Source: Sphingomonas taxi
GTDB lineage: Bacteria; Pseudomonadota; Alphaproteobacteria; Sphingomonadales; Sphingomonadaceae
Length of the DNA: 64,000 nucleotides
Direction of reading: 5' to 3'
Assembly (NCBI GenBank): GCA_003240625.1
Contig: QFMX01000011.1
Location: 13,133 to 77,132, forward strand
Numbering within the stretch: the first letter of the stretch is position 1; the number at the start of each line of letters is the position of its first letter. The notes beneath the pieces are model-generated. The model ran no database searches and was not told where the DNA came from. It saw only the letters and a list, made by a program, of their open reading frames with translations. Below, piece by piece: positions 31,025-39,810 of the stretch. The translations under genes were made by a program, and so were the position numbers.

Positions 31025-31804
31025 CTAGCCGACCTCGACACGCCCGACCGGCACCAGCAACCGGCGGCCGCCATCGTCGAGCGGCGCGACGCGGACACCG
31101 AACACGCGGGCGAGCGTGTCCGCGGTCATCACCTCGGCGACCGGACCGAACGCGACGATGCGACCGTCGGCGATCAGCAACGCGTCGTCCGCCGCGCGCT
31201 GCGACTGGACGAGATCGTGGAGGACGATCGCGACCCCTGCCCCGCCGGCCGCGTAGGCGCGCAGACGGGCGAGCAGGTCGATCTGGTGCGAGGGGTCGAG
31301 GCTGGCGAGCGGTTCGTCGGCGAGTAGCCAGCGGGGTTCGCCGGCGAACACGCGGGCGAGCAGGACGCGGGCGCGCTCGCCGCCGGAGAGTTCGCCGACC
31401 GGGCGATCTGCGAGGTGCGTGGTCTCGGTATCGTGCATCGCGCGGTCGGTGGCAGCGCGGTCTTCGGGTGACGGGGCGGCATGTGCGCCGAGATGGGGCA
31501 GGCGGCCGAGCGCGACGACGTCGCGGGCGATAATGTTCCAGTGGACCGTCGCGTCCTGTGGGAGGTAGCCGATCGCGCGGGCGCGGGCGCGCGGGTCCAT
31601 CGTCGCGACGTCCTGCATGTCGATTCGGACGCGGCCCGCGCTGCCACCGACGAGCGCGGCGGCGGCCTTGACGAGCGAGCTCTTGCCGGCGCCGTTGGGG
31701 CCGAGGATCGCGGTGACACGGCCAGGGCGCAGGTGCGCGGACACGTCGTGGAGGACGGTGCGCTTGCCGAGCGTCACGCGCAGTGCGTCGACGATCAGAT
31801 CCAT
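31025..31804 (-). CDS. btuD: Vitamin B12 ABC transporter, ATP-binding protein
   Basis: 259 aa. Walker A GPNGAGKSSLVKAAA (about 35-49), signature LSGGERARVLLARV, Walker B WLLADEPLASLD. FecE/BtuD-type importer ATPase at the cytoplasmic face. The start ATG overlaps the last codons of the permease gene by 10 bp. The B12 assignment comes from the operon: a cobalamin riboswitch precedes the receptor gene at its head. Taken alone the protein could also serve iron-siderophore or heme uptake. Confidence 0.88.
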   Translation of the reverse strand: MDLIVDALRVTLGKRTVLHDVSAHLRPGRVTAILGPNGAGKSSLVKAAAALVGGSAGRVRIDMQDVATMDPRARARAIGYLPQDATVHWNIIARDVVALGRLPHLGAHAAPSPEDRAATDRAMHDTETTHLADRPVGELSGGERARVLLARVFAGEPRWLLADEPLASLDPSHQIDLLARLRAYAAGGAGVAIVLHDLVQSQRAADDALLIADGRIVAFGPVAEVMTADTLARVFGVRVAPLDDGGRRLLVPVGRVEVG

Positions 31805-32763
31805 GCCCGGCCCCGTTCCTTGACCAGCAACCCGAGAAAGAACGGCGCGCCGATAAGCGCCATCGCGACGCCGAGCCGGACTTCGCCTGCGCCGGGGGCG
31901 AGGCGGACGAGGCTGTCGGCAGCGAGCACGAGCGCCGCGCCGCCAAGCGCCGAGGGCAGCAGCAAGGCGCTCGGGCGGTGGCCGAAGATCGGGCGCAGCA
32001 GATGCGGCACGACGAGGCCGACGAAGCCGATCACGCCGGTCATCGCGACGCCCGCGCCGACCACCAGTCCGGTGCCGAGCACGACCAGCCACCGGACGCG
32101 GCCCATCCTTATGCCGAGCGACCGCGCCGCCGCCTCGCCGAGCGACAGCGCGTCGAGCGAGCGGCCGGTGAGCATCAGCAGCACGCCGCCGAGCAGCATC
32201 GGCGGCAGGGCGAGCGTGATATCATCCCAGCCGCGGTCGGTCAGCGCACCCATGATCCAGTCGATCACCTCGGCGACCGCATAAGGGTTGGGCGCGATCG
32301 AGATCAGGAACGCGGTCAGCGCACCGGCGAGGCTGGCGAGCACGGTGCCCGCGAGGATAAAGGTGATCGCGCTAGGCGACCGCCACGTCAGCGCGGCGAG
32401 CAACGCGACCGCGCCCCCCGCCCCGAGCATCGCGGCGGCGAAGATCGCCAGGCCCGAACCGGCGCCGAAGAGGATCGCGGCGACCGCGCCGAGTGCCGCG
32501 ACCGACGACACGCCGACGACCGCCGGGTCGGCGAGCGGGTTGCGGAGATAGCCTTGCAGGACCGCACCCGACAGCCCGAGCGTCGCGCCGAGTGCGAGCC
32601 CGAGCACCGCGCGAGGCAGGCGGAGTTGGAGGATGATCCACCAGCGCGGGTCGCTCGAGAACCACGCGTCGAGCGGCACCCAGACTTTCCCGCAGCCGAG
32701 CGACAGGCCGAACAGGACGACCACAAGGACAGCCAATACGGCAAGTTTGAGCGTACGGGTCAT
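31795..32763 (-). CDS. btuC: Vitamin B12 ABC transporter, FecCD/BtuC-type permease
   Basis: 322 aa, polytopic. Family landmarks are LRLPRAVLGLALGATLGLSG (about 50), AVLQGYLRNPLADPAVVGVS, IMGALTDRGWDDI and VAMTGVIGFVGLVVPHLLR (the ATPase-coupling region). It forms the inner-membrane channel of the importer. About 170 bp with a repeat pair separates it from btuF, so full co-transcription is likely but not assured. Confidence 0.9.
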   Translation of the reverse strand: MTRTLKLAVLAVLVVVLFGLSLGCGKVWVPLDAWFSSDPRWWIILQLRLPRAVLGLALGATLGLSGAVLQGYLRNPLADPAVVGVSSVAALGAVAAILFGAGSGLAIFAAAMLGAGGAVALLAALTWRSPSAITFILAGTVLASLAGALTAFLISIAPNPYAVAEVIDWIMGALTDRGWDDITLALPPMLLGGVLLMLTGRSLDALSLGEAAARSLGIRMGRVRWLVVLGTGLVVGAGVAMTGVIGFVGLVVPHLLRPIFGHRPSALLLPSALGGAALVLAADSLVRLAPGAGEVRLGVAMALIGAPFFLGLLVKERGRAWI

Positions 32764-32800
32764 CCCGACATATGCTCATCTGCGCGTACGCCACACATAG

Positions 32801-32907
32801 CCACCTCCCCGGCGAAGGCCGGGGTCCAGTCGGGGGACGATCGTAACTGTGGGCGGAACTCCATTACTCCGGCCTTCCCAACTGGGCCCCGCCCTTCGCC
32901 GGGGTGG
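32801..32907. repeat. Inverted repeat pair between btuF and btuC (family C)
   Basis: CCACCTCCCCGGCGAAGGCC then GGGGTCCAGT at left, and CCCAACTGGGCCCCGCCCTT then CGCCGGGGTGG at right. It sits inside the B12 operon, where it might define a processing site or reduce distal expression. Confidence 0.85.
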
Positions 32908-32931
32908 TTTTGGTATGGGTGTCGCATAGCA

Positions 32932-33744
32932 TCACAGCCCCGCCCTTATCGCGGCTAGGCGTTCGAGGGCGGGCGGGATGGTCGGGCCGCCGCAGTTGAT
33001 CAGCACGCGCGGGAAGACGGCTTGCGGCGTGGTCGGCAGCAGGCGGTGGCGCAACGCGGTGCCGCGGCTGGCGCGTTCGAGGGCGATCACGATGGACGGG
33101 GGCTGCGTCACGATCGTCTCGGCGGACAGCGTGCCGGTATGCGTCAGGCCGTAGGTCGCGGCGGCGTTGCGGAAGCCGACGCGGGTCATCATCTCGTTCA
33201 GCAACGTGCTCCCCCCGGTTACCAGATCGCCGCTGATATACAGCAACGCGCTCGGCGATGGGCCATCTTCGGATCGATCCTTGCGGCTCCAGCGAGTCAC
33301 GGCGCGGTCGATATCGGCATTGATCCGCGCGCCACCCGCAGGCGCGCCCACGGCATCGGCGATCTGCGTCACCTGCGCCTGGCTCTCGGCGATCGAGTCG
33401 GGGATGCCGAGCAGGAGCGTCTTCAGACCGGCGCGCGCATAGGCCGCCTGCGTCGCCGGCGGGGTGTAGGTGCTGGCGATGACGAGATCGGGGTGCAGCG
33501 CGATCACCTCCTCCGCGGTCCCGGCGGTGGCGTGGAAGCGGCGTGCGACCGTGAGCGGGAGCGAGGTCGCCGCCGGGTCCTGAGAATAATGGCTGATCGC
33601 CGCGATCCGCGCGGGGGGCAGAATCCGGATCAGCACCGAGTCGACGCAAGGATTGGTCGAGACGATCCCGCCGCCGCCACCGCCGGGTGGCCGTGCGCAG
33701 GCCCCCAGCAGCAGCATGAGAAGGATCGTCCCGCCCCTCCTCAC
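32932..33744 (-). CDS. btuF: Vitamin B12 ABC transporter, periplasmic binding lipoprotein
   Basis: 270 aa from a GTG overlapping the receptor stop (GTGA). Lipoprotein signal MRRGGTILLMLLLGAC with lipobox LGAC at Cys16, then a Gly-rich spacer. It resembles BtuF-type helical-backbone binding proteins (IVSTNPCVDSVLIRI; VIALHPDLVIASTYTPP; VLINCGGPTIPPALERLAAI). It would capture cobalamin delivered by the TonB receptor and present it to BtuCD. Confidence 0.85.
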   Translation of the reverse strand: MRRGGTILLMLLLGACARPPGGGGGGIVSTNPCVDSVLIRILPPARIAAISHYSQDPAATSLPLTVARRFHATAGTAEEVIALHPDLVIASTYTPPATQAAYARAGLKTLLLGIPDSIAESQAQVTQIADAVGAPAGGARINADIDRAVTRWSRKDRSEDGPSPSALLYISGDLVTGGSTLLNEMMTRVGFRNAAATYGLTHTGTLSAETIVTQPPSIVIALERASRGTALRHRLLPTTPQAVFPRVLINCGGPTIPPALERLAAIRAGL

Positions 33745-35639
33745 TTCAGGCGCAACCGCACGCCGCCATACGCCGCGCGGCCGTAATTGCCGTACCCCGC
33801 GACCGTCTCGTACCGCGAGTCGGTCAGGTTATCGACGCGGCCGTACAGCGCGATCCGGTCGTTGATCGGCAGTTCGGCGCGGACGCCTGCCAGCGCATAG
33901 CCGTCGAGCCGCGTGGTGTTGGCGGCATCGTCGAAGCTGTCGCCGATCATCGTCACGGTGCCGCCGACCGACAGTCCGAACGCGAACCGGTAATCGGCGT
34001 CGACGCTGGCGGTCTGCCGGGGACGGCGCGCGAGGTCGTTGCCGAAATCGCTGCCGATCGAGCGGTTCTCTGTGTCGATATAGCTGTAGTTCGCGGTCAG
34101 CGTCAGCGCGTCGACCGGGCGCAGCGCCAAGGTAAACTCGACGCCGTCCGCCTCGGCGCGGGCGATGTTGTCGTAGACGCCGAACGGGCGGTCGACACAG
34201 ATCGAACCGGCAGTCGCCTGCTCCGCTGGGCTGCAATCGCGGAAGTCGATCTGGTTGCGCGTACGGCGGTTGAAATAGGTCACCGCGACCCGCGCGCGGT
34301 TGTCGAGGAACGTCTGCTCGACACCGACGTCGAAGTTGCGCGCGGTCTCCGGATCAAGGCCGCGATTCCCGTAGTCGGAGAAGAGTTGGTACAGGGTTGG
34401 TGCCTTGAAGCCTTCGCCATAGCTTGCGCGGATCGTCGTGCCGGCGCGCAACGCCAGCGCCGCGTTCGCGCCGAACGTCGTGTGGCTACCGAAATCGTCG
34501 TGATCGTCGTTGCGGACGCCGCCGGTGATCGTGAGGATGTCGAGCGGCTTGACGATCAGCTGGCCGTAGACGCTGGTGATGCCGGTATCCGCGAAGGTGA
34601 AGCCGTCATTGAAACGGCTGTTCTCGCGCTCGACTCCGGCGACCACGCGGACCCGGTCGAGCGGGCGGAAGTCGCCCTGGTATTCGTAGCGTTCGCTGCG
34701 GCCGCGGCCGATGAAGGTCGGATCGCTGCCAAAGCTCGGGTCGTAATTGTCGCGGTCGATGTCGGCGATCGTGAACGCGACGCGGTTATTGAACCGGTCA
34801 TCGGCGAAGTTCGCGTGCAGCCCTGCGTAACCGTAAGCTTCGCGCGTCTTCGAATATTCGGGCGTATCGGCGAGCACGTAATCGGGGGCCGGGAAGCCGT
34901 CGATCTCGACGCGGCTGTCGGCGAAATAGCCGCGCAGGTCGAGGCCGATGCCTGGCGCGAACTCGACGCCGAGCCGCCCGGTCGCGCCATATTGGCGGTA
35001 CCCGTCGCGCTCGGTGCCGCTGGCGGCGGACGAGATGCCGTCGGTGCGGAGATAGCCGCCGGTCAGCGAGCCCGATACCGGCCCGGACTTGCCCGAGACG
35101 CCCGCGCTCGCGAACACGCTGTCGGCATAGCCATATTCGGCGTTGGCGCGTGCTTGAATGCCTTCGGTCGATGCGGCGGTGATGATGTTGACGACGCCGC
35201 CGATCGCCTGGCTACCCCATGGCACCGAGTTCGGGCCGCGCAACACCTCGATCCGCTCGACCGAGCTCGACAGGAGATTGCCGAAGTTGAAGCCGCCGCC
35301 GGTCGACGACGGATCGTTGACGCGGACGCCGTCGATCACGACCAGCGTCTGGTCCGCCTCGGCACCGCGGATACGGACGCTGGTCAGCGCACCGACGGTG
35401 CCGTTGCGTGTGACGGTGACGCCGGGCGTGGTCGCGAGCAGATCGGAGACGACGACGGTCTGGCGGCGCTTGATCTCGGCGCGGTCGATCACCGTCACCG
35501 CCTGGCCGATCTCGCTCAGCGGTTGCGCGGCGCGGGTCGCGGTGACGACAACCTCGGCGGCAGCGGGATCCGCAATAGTCTGGGCATAAGCAGGCGCTGC
35601 GATCGCCGCGGCGCCGAGCAGAAGAAAGAATTTCGTCAT
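33741..35639 (-). CDS. btuB: TonB-dependent vitamin B12 receptor
   Basis: 632 aa, the BtuB size class. Signal peptide MTKFFLLLGAAAIAAPAYAQ, TonB-box-like EVVVTATRA, plug elements VRIRGAEADQTLVVIDGVRV and VLRGPNSVPWGSQAIGGVVN, and C-terminal beta signal GRAAYGGVRLRLK. It brings cobalamin across the outer membrane. A cobalamin riboswitch lies in its leader, and btuF starts within its stop codon, which together make the substrate assignment firm. Confidence 0.92.
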   Translation of the reverse strand: MTKFFLLLGAAAIAAPAYAQTIADPAAAEVVVTATRAAQPLSEIGQAVTVIDRAEIKRRQTVVVSDLLATTPGVTVTRNGTVGALTSVRIRGAEADQTLVVIDGVRVNDPSSTGGGFNFGNLLSSSVERIEVLRGPNSVPWGSQAIGGVVNIITAASTEGIQARANAEYGYADSVFASAGVSGKSGPVSGSLTGGYLRTDGISSAASGTERDGYRQYGATGRLGVEFAPGIGLDLRGYFADSRVEIDGFPAPDYVLADTPEYSKTREAYGYAGLHANFADDRFNNRVAFTIADIDRDNYDPSFGSDPTFIGRGRSERYEYQGDFRPLDRVRVVAGVERENSRFNDGFTFADTGITSVYGQLIVKPLDILTITGGVRNDDHDDFGSHTTFGANAALALRAGTTIRASYGEGFKAPTLYQLFSDYGNRGLDPETARNFDVGVEQTFLDNRARVAVTYFNRRTRNQIDFRDCSPAEQATAGSICVDRPFGVYDNIARAEADGVEFTLALRPVDALTLTANYSYIDTENRSIGSDFGNDLARRPRQTASVDADYRFAFGLSVGGTVTMIGDSFDDAANTTRLDGYALAGVRAELPINDRIALYGRVDNLTDSRYETVAGYGNYGRAAYGGVRLRLK

Positions 35640-35767
35640 TGGGCACGTCCTAACCAGAACCGCCTGCGACCATTCGCGGGGCGGCCAGACGTCTCTCGCT
35701 CGAGGAAACCCGGCTGCACCGGAGCACTCGTCCGCGCCGGAGCACCCGCCCGCGCAGTGGATCGACC

Positions 35768-35964
35768 GTGAAAGGCAGGTCTCCTGGCTTCCGGGTCACC
35801 GCCTCCACCCCGCCTTCCCGGGCCGGAACCCAGTGGCATAATCGGGGTGGCCGCTATCCGGTCACAGTTGCGGGTACAGCGCCGGTCTTGCGGATTTGGA
35901 TCGTGACGACCCGGCCCGCGCACCGACTTCCCTTTTGATCCCGTCGCCGGGAACCCTTCACGGG
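35768..35964 (-). promoter_or_regulatory. Cobalamin riboswitch
   Basis: On the minus strand the leader contains the B12 box in TGCCACTGGGTTCCGGCCC, the core ACCCGCAACTGTGACCGG, and the closing element GAAGCCAGGAGACCTGCCTT, in the order expected of the adenosylcobalamin riboswitch. About 130 nt separate its end from the btuB ATG. Ligand binding would lower btuBFCD expression when B12 is sufficient. Confidence 0.95.
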
Positions 35965-36017
35965 AGTGGCATTAGTCGCGCGTAGTGCACGGGTCAACGC
36001 GGGAGGAGTCGTCCAAT

Positions 36018-36139
36018 CCTCCTCCGCCAGGGGGAGGTGGCACCGAAGGTGACGGAGGGGGAGGTAAGCGACTATCTCTGCTCCGTGTCCTCCCCCTCCG
36101 TCTGGCAAGCGCCAGCCACCTCCCCCTGGCGGGGGAGGA
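36018..36139. repeat. Inverted repeat pair (family E)
   Basis: TCCTCCGCCAGGGGGAGGTG on the left and CCACCTCCCCCTGGCGGGGG then AGGA on the right. The internal hairpins differ between the two halves (CACC/GGTG versus CTGGC/GCCAG) while the CCTCCGTC and CCACCTCC flanks are the same. It lies between the second TonB receptor and the cobalamin riboswitch. Confidence 0.85.
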
Positions 36140-36153
36140 TCGTTCGTTCGGAC

Positions 36154-38217
36154 TCACCGCCCGCCGTAGCGCAGCCCGACCCAGATCGTCCGCGGTGTCG
36201 CGCGCTCGACGATGTTGGCGCCGCTGATCCCCGCCTCGACGCGCTCGTCGAACAGGTTCTCCCCCCGCACCTCCGCGACCAACGAGCGCATGATCGGCAG
36301 CGCCGCATAGGCATCGAGCGTCGTCGCGGCCCCAAGCACTCGCGTATTCTGGTCGTCGTCGAACTGCCGCCCGATATGCCGCACGGTCAGCGACAGCGCC
36401 GCCGCGTCCTGCCGCCAGTCGACCGTTCCCGACACCTGGTCGCGCGGGGTCTGCGCCGGCCGCAAGCCGTCCAAAGCGGCGGTGATCCCCGAACCCTCGA
36501 CCTTCGAGTTCGTGTGCGACCACGATGCTTGCACGCCCAGCGGACCCGGTCGATACGCCGCATCCAGTTCGAAGCCATGCGCGCGGATCGCATCGAGATT
36601 CTGGCGGGCGCGGTAGGTCGCCACCCCCGGCAGCACCTGCGGCGGGTTGGTCGTCGTGACGTTGGCAATCGCGTTCTTCAGCCGGTTGTAGAAATAGGTC
36701 GCGGCGACGCTCACGCCCGGCGCAGGCGTCAGCGTGACGCCACCCTCGACCCCGGTCAGCCGCTCCGGCGACAGCAACGCGTTCGCCGCGGTCGCGTCGT
36801 TGCCGACACGGAACGGGCGGTACAGTTCGTTGAGCGTCGGCAGGCGCCACCCGCGATACCCGGCCGCGCGCAGCGTGATCGCCTCGATCGGCTGATACGC
36901 CACGCCCGCACGCCCGGTCGTCTCGCTGCCGTCGCGGTCCGCATAGCGCAGGTTGGTCAGCGCCGCGCCGGTCGCCAACGGGCGCTCGGACAGATAGCCG
37001 CCGTCGATCGACCACCAGTCGACCCGTCCTCCAAGACTGAACGTGAAATCGCCTGCGACGAGGCTCCCATCGGCGAACACGCCGGTCGTCGTCGTACTCC
37101 CGCCAGCCTCGCGCCGTCGCGTGGGCGCTGCGTTGACGAACGTATAGAGTTCCTGCGTCTTGCCGCTCACGTCGCGGATATCGGCCCCCAACCTGAGCGT
37201 GATGCTCTCGCCTAGCGGCGGCGCGATCTCGATCCGCCCGCCGAGCCCGGTGGCCGGCGTATTATACTGGTTCAGCGACTGGATCGCGGTCGTCCGCGCG
37301 GCATTGATGCTGTTGAAGCTGCTCGCGAACGCGCGCGTCTGCAGATACGCCAACGCCGAATAGCCCCACGCGCCCCGCCCGATCAGCCGGATGCTCGCGT
37401 CGGCTCCCTCGCTCGTGTTGGCGGTGAAGTCACTTCCGCGATCGCGCGTGTCGGTGAACGCGCTCGCATTCATCTGCAATTCGGTCTTCGCGCCGATCCC
37501 GACGACGGTCCGCAGCGCACCCGAAGCCTGCTCATAGGGGGTGGCGCGATCGACGATTCCGCGGCTTTCCGCGACGGTCGGCGTGAAGCCGTCCCCGCGC
37601 GCGTACGCCCCCGACAGGGTGGCGAACCCCGATCCGCGTACCAGCGCCGCCGAGCCCTGCGCATCGATCGAATCGCGGCTGCCATAGGCGACGCCGCCCT
37701 GGAACGGCGTCAGTTGATCGGGCGTCGCGCTTTCCAGTTCGACCGTTCCGGCCAGCGCACCCGGCCCCCGATACCCGCTGCCGCCACCACGCGTCACGCG
37801 GACCCGCCCGAGCCGCCCCGTCGCATAGGCCGGAAACGCGACCCAGCCGCCGAACGGATCCGCCTGCGGCACCCCGTCGAAGATCAGCAGTGCGCGACTG
37901 GACGCATTGCCGCCGATCCCGCGCAGCGAAATGCCCTGGCTGGTCGGGTTGGCACTGCGCGAGTCCGACCGGCGGAACTGCTGCAACCCGGCGACGTCGG
38001 CGAGCACGCTCTCCAGCCGATTGCTCGCATTCGCCTGGATCCGGTCGCGATCGATCGTGACGATATCATAGGCGCGATCACCCGGCGCATCCGCCAGCCC
38101 GCGCCCGGTGACGACGATGTCGGGCGCAGGCTCGGTCGGGACCGCGGTCGATTGGGCGAGGACGCTTCCCGAGGAGAACAGGATGCAGGCGAGCGCGGAC
38201 AGCGGGGTGCGAATCAT
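36154..38217 (-). CDS. TonB-dependent receptor, unknown substrate
   Basis: 687 aa from MIRTPLSALACILFSSGSVL, a signal peptide ending near LAQS; a longer upstream frame has no signal and is rejected. Plug domain with DIVVTGRGL, QGISLRGIGGNASSRALLIF and DGVPQADPFGGWVAF; barrel end RTIWVGLRYGGR. It is upstream of the B12 operon on the same strand but separated from it by repeats and the riboswitch, and has no riboswitch of its own. It may serve another metal complex or cofactor. Confidence 0.9.
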   Translation of the reverse strand: MIRTPLSALACILFSSGSVLAQSTAVPTEPAPDIVVTGRGLADAPGDRAYDIVTIDRDRIQANASNRLESVLADVAGLQQFRRSDSRSANPTSQGISLRGIGGNASSRALLIFDGVPQADPFGGWVAFPAYATGRLGRVRVTRGGGSGYRGPGALAGTVELESATPDQLTPFQGGVAYGSRDSIDAQGSAALVRGSGFATLSGAYARGDGFTPTVAESRGIVDRATPYEQASGALRTVVGIGAKTELQMNASAFTDTRDRGSDFTANTSEGADASIRLIGRGAWGYSALAYLQTRAFASSFNSINAARTTAIQSLNQYNTPATGLGGRIEIAPPLGESITLRLGADIRDVSGKTQELYTFVNAAPTRRREAGGSTTTTGVFADGSLVAGDFTFSLGGRVDWWSIDGGYLSERPLATGAALTNLRYADRDGSETTGRAGVAYQPIEAITLRAAGYRGWRLPTLNELYRPFRVGNDATAANALLSPERLTGVEGGVTLTPAPGVSVAATYFYNRLKNAIANVTTTNPPQVLPGVATYRARQNLDAIRAHGFELDAAYRPGPLGVQASWSHTNSKVEGSGITAALDGLRPAQTPRDQVSGTVDWRQDAAALSLTVRHIGRQFDDDQNTRVLGAATTLDAYAALPIMRSLVAEVRGENLFDERVEAGISGANIVERATPRTIWVGLRYGGR

Positions 38218-38404
38218 CGGCCCCGCATGACAGCTTTTGTCCTCGCCTGAAAAGCCGGACGGAGGATGCGCGGGAATATATCGTCGACGGGCCAGCGACC
38301 GCGCGCATTGGGCCAGCGCCAAGACGCCCTATATTGGCGGAAACCCCATCGATGCGAGCGTTCGACATCGGTGGAGGACTGCGTTCACGCTGATGGGACA
38401 TACC

Positions 38405-38854
38405 ATGACCGAGTATAAGAAGACCGACGAGGCGATCGCCAAGCTCACGCCGGAGCAGTTCCACGTGACGCAGCAGAGCGGCACCGAACGGCCGGGAACG
38501 GGCGAATATCTGAACACCCGCGAACCCGGCCTGTACGTCGATATCGTCTCCGGCGAGCCGCTGTTCGCGTCCGCCGACAAGTTCGATTCGCATTGCGGCT
38601 GGCCCAGCTTCACCCGGCCGATCTCGCCGGTCCACGTCACCGAACTGCACGATCGCAGCCACGGCATGGTCCGCACCGAAATCCGCTCGGCCGGCGCCGA
38701 CAGCCATCTCGGCCATGTGTTCGAGGACGGCCCGCGCGATCAGGGGGGCTTGCGCTACTGCATCAACTCCGCGTCGCTGCGGTTCGTGCCGCGCGACGAG
38801 ATGGAGACGCAGGGCTATGCCGACTATCTCGACCAGGTCGACGCGGCGGGCTGA
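38405..38854 (+). CDS. msrB: Peptide-methionine (R)-S-oxide reductase
   Basis: 149 aa from MTEYKKTDEAIAKL; an ATG four codons earlier is possible. SelR fold: HCGWPSFTRPI (Cys64), HLGHVFEDGPRDQGGLRYCI with catalytic Cys119, and NSASLRFVP. The two CxxC pairs that bind structural zinc in most MsrB enzymes are absent (VDIVSG and RSAGAD at those positions), so this is a zinc-free form. It repairs oxidised methionine in proteins in the cytosol. Confidence 0.93.
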   Translation: MTEYKKTDEAIAKLTPEQFHVTQQSGTERPGTGEYLNTREPGLYVDIVSGEPLFASADKFDSHCGWPSFTRPISPVHVTELHDRSHGMVRTEIRSAGADSHLGHVFEDGPRDQGGLRYCINSASLRFVPRDEMETQGYADYLDQVDAAG

Positions 38855-38885
38855 CGGTAAGGCTGGCGGTACTGGGGTATAAAAC

Positions 38886-38914
38886 GGGACGGCACGCATC
38901 AGAGATGCTGTCCC
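38886..38914 (+). terminator. Hairpin after msrB, possible terminator
   Basis: GGGACGGCA and TGCTGTCCC pair over 9 bp with one G-T, with an 11-nt loop, 31 bp after the msrB stop. There is no T-run, so intrinsic termination is uncertain. Confidence 0.4.
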
Positions 38915-39120
38915 GACTATGGCGGAGAAGTTGGGGGCGCCGAAGCCCGCAGGGTCCGAATGATTGGGGTACGACCGCGGCATCAAGCCTATCTCCGAGC
39001 CCCGCCGCGCGCCCGTTCTCACAGGACCCTCGCCGAACGCCGTTCGTCCGAACCGAAATTCACCGCGGCCCGTAGCTGCCCGCGCGGTAACAGGGCGATG
39101 CGACCGACCCCATAACGTTA
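38915..39120. other. Gene-free stretch between msrB and tRNA-Val
   Basis: About 200 bp with no credible ORF and no repeat family member; I see nothing in it beyond ordinary GC-rich spacer. The whole gap from msrB to the tRNA is about 300 bp. Confidence 0.5.
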
Positions 39121-39154
39121 AAAACCCCGCTAGCCAAAGGGCTAGCGGGGTTTT
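39121..39154 (-). terminator. Terminator of tRNA-Val
   Basis: A perfect palindrome: AAAACCCCGCTAGCC, AAAG-type loop, GGCTAGCGGGGTTTT. On the minus strand it gives a GC stem ending in TTTT four bases past the tRNA 3' end. It can work in both directions. Confidence 0.92.
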
Positions 39155-39157
39155 CAA

Positions 39158-39232
39158 TGGTGGGCGTGGCAAGGATTGAACTTGCGACCCCTGCGATGTC
39201 AACACAGTGCTCTACCACTGAGCTACACGCCC
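39158..39232 (-). tRNA. tRNA-Val (anticodon GAC)
   Basis: The minus strand reads GGGCGTGTAGCTCAGTGGTA and onwards. The acceptor stem GGGCGTG/CACGCCC pairs fully. The D-arm is TAGCTCAGTGGTAGAGCA, the anticodon loop TTGACAT gives GAC (valine), and the T-arm contains AGTTCAATCCT. The CCA end is encoded. A strong terminator follows at once. Confidence 0.97.
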
Positions 39233-39276
39233 GCCGGAGGGCTCCACTAGCCGCGGTTATCGCGGCGTGCAAGCGC

Positions 39277-39654
39277 TCAATGCACGCCGGTCATATTATC
39301 CATCTCGAACAGGCGATCGACCTCCGCGACGAGGTCGCGCAGGTGGAACGGCTTGGACAAGACGCGGGCGTGCGGCATCGCCCGGCCCGCCTTCAGCGTC
39401 ACCGCCGCAAAGCCCGTGATGAACATCACGCGCAGGTCCGCGCACATCTCACCAGCCTTCTGCGCCAGCTCGATCCCGTCCATCTCGGGCATCACGATAT
39501 CGGTCAGCAGCAGGTCGAATTTTTCGGTTTCGAGCAACGGAATCGCCGCCGTACCGCGATCGACCGCCGTCACGTCGTAGCCGGAGCGCTCGAGCGCACG
39601 CGTCAGATACTCGCGCATCACCTGATCGTCTTCGGCCAGCAGAATTCGCAACAT
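39277..39654 (-). CDS. cpdR: CpdR-like cell-cycle response regulator
   Basis: 125 aa single receiver domain. Acidic pocket AEDD (8-10), phosphoacceptor Asp52 in LLTDIVMPEMDGIEL, switch MFITGFAAVTL, and Lys in VLSKPFHLRDLV, closely matching CpdR. In Caulobacter, unphosphorylated CpdR directs ClpXP to degrade cell-cycle proteins. A neighbouring N-formylglutamate amidohydrolase is, from memory, a recurrent arrangement in alphaproteobacteria. No kinase gene is nearby, as expected for CckA/ChpT control. Confidence 0.9.
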   Translation of the reverse strand: MLRILLAEDDQVMREYLTRALERSGYDVTAVDRGTAAIPLLETEKFDLLLTDIVMPEMDGIELAQKAGEMCADLRVMFITGFAAVTLKAGRAMPHARVLSKPFHLRDLVAEVDRLFEMDNMTGVH

Positions 39655-39810
39655 CGATCTAACGCCCCGTTTTCACTCATACATTCAAGCCCTCGCCCTA
39701 CGCGCAAAGCGGTTAATATTTCCAGTTCATTGACCATGAAGCGCGACGGGGAGACCGGGTTGCGCGGGAGGTCGATTGCCCCGATGGCCTCACGGCCCTA
39801 GCGTAGGGCG

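Noticed and set aside
36018..36139. Possible CRISPR array in the palindromic repeats
   Set aside because: Repeats are inverted pairs rather than direct repeats with regular unique spacers, and no cas gene is present.
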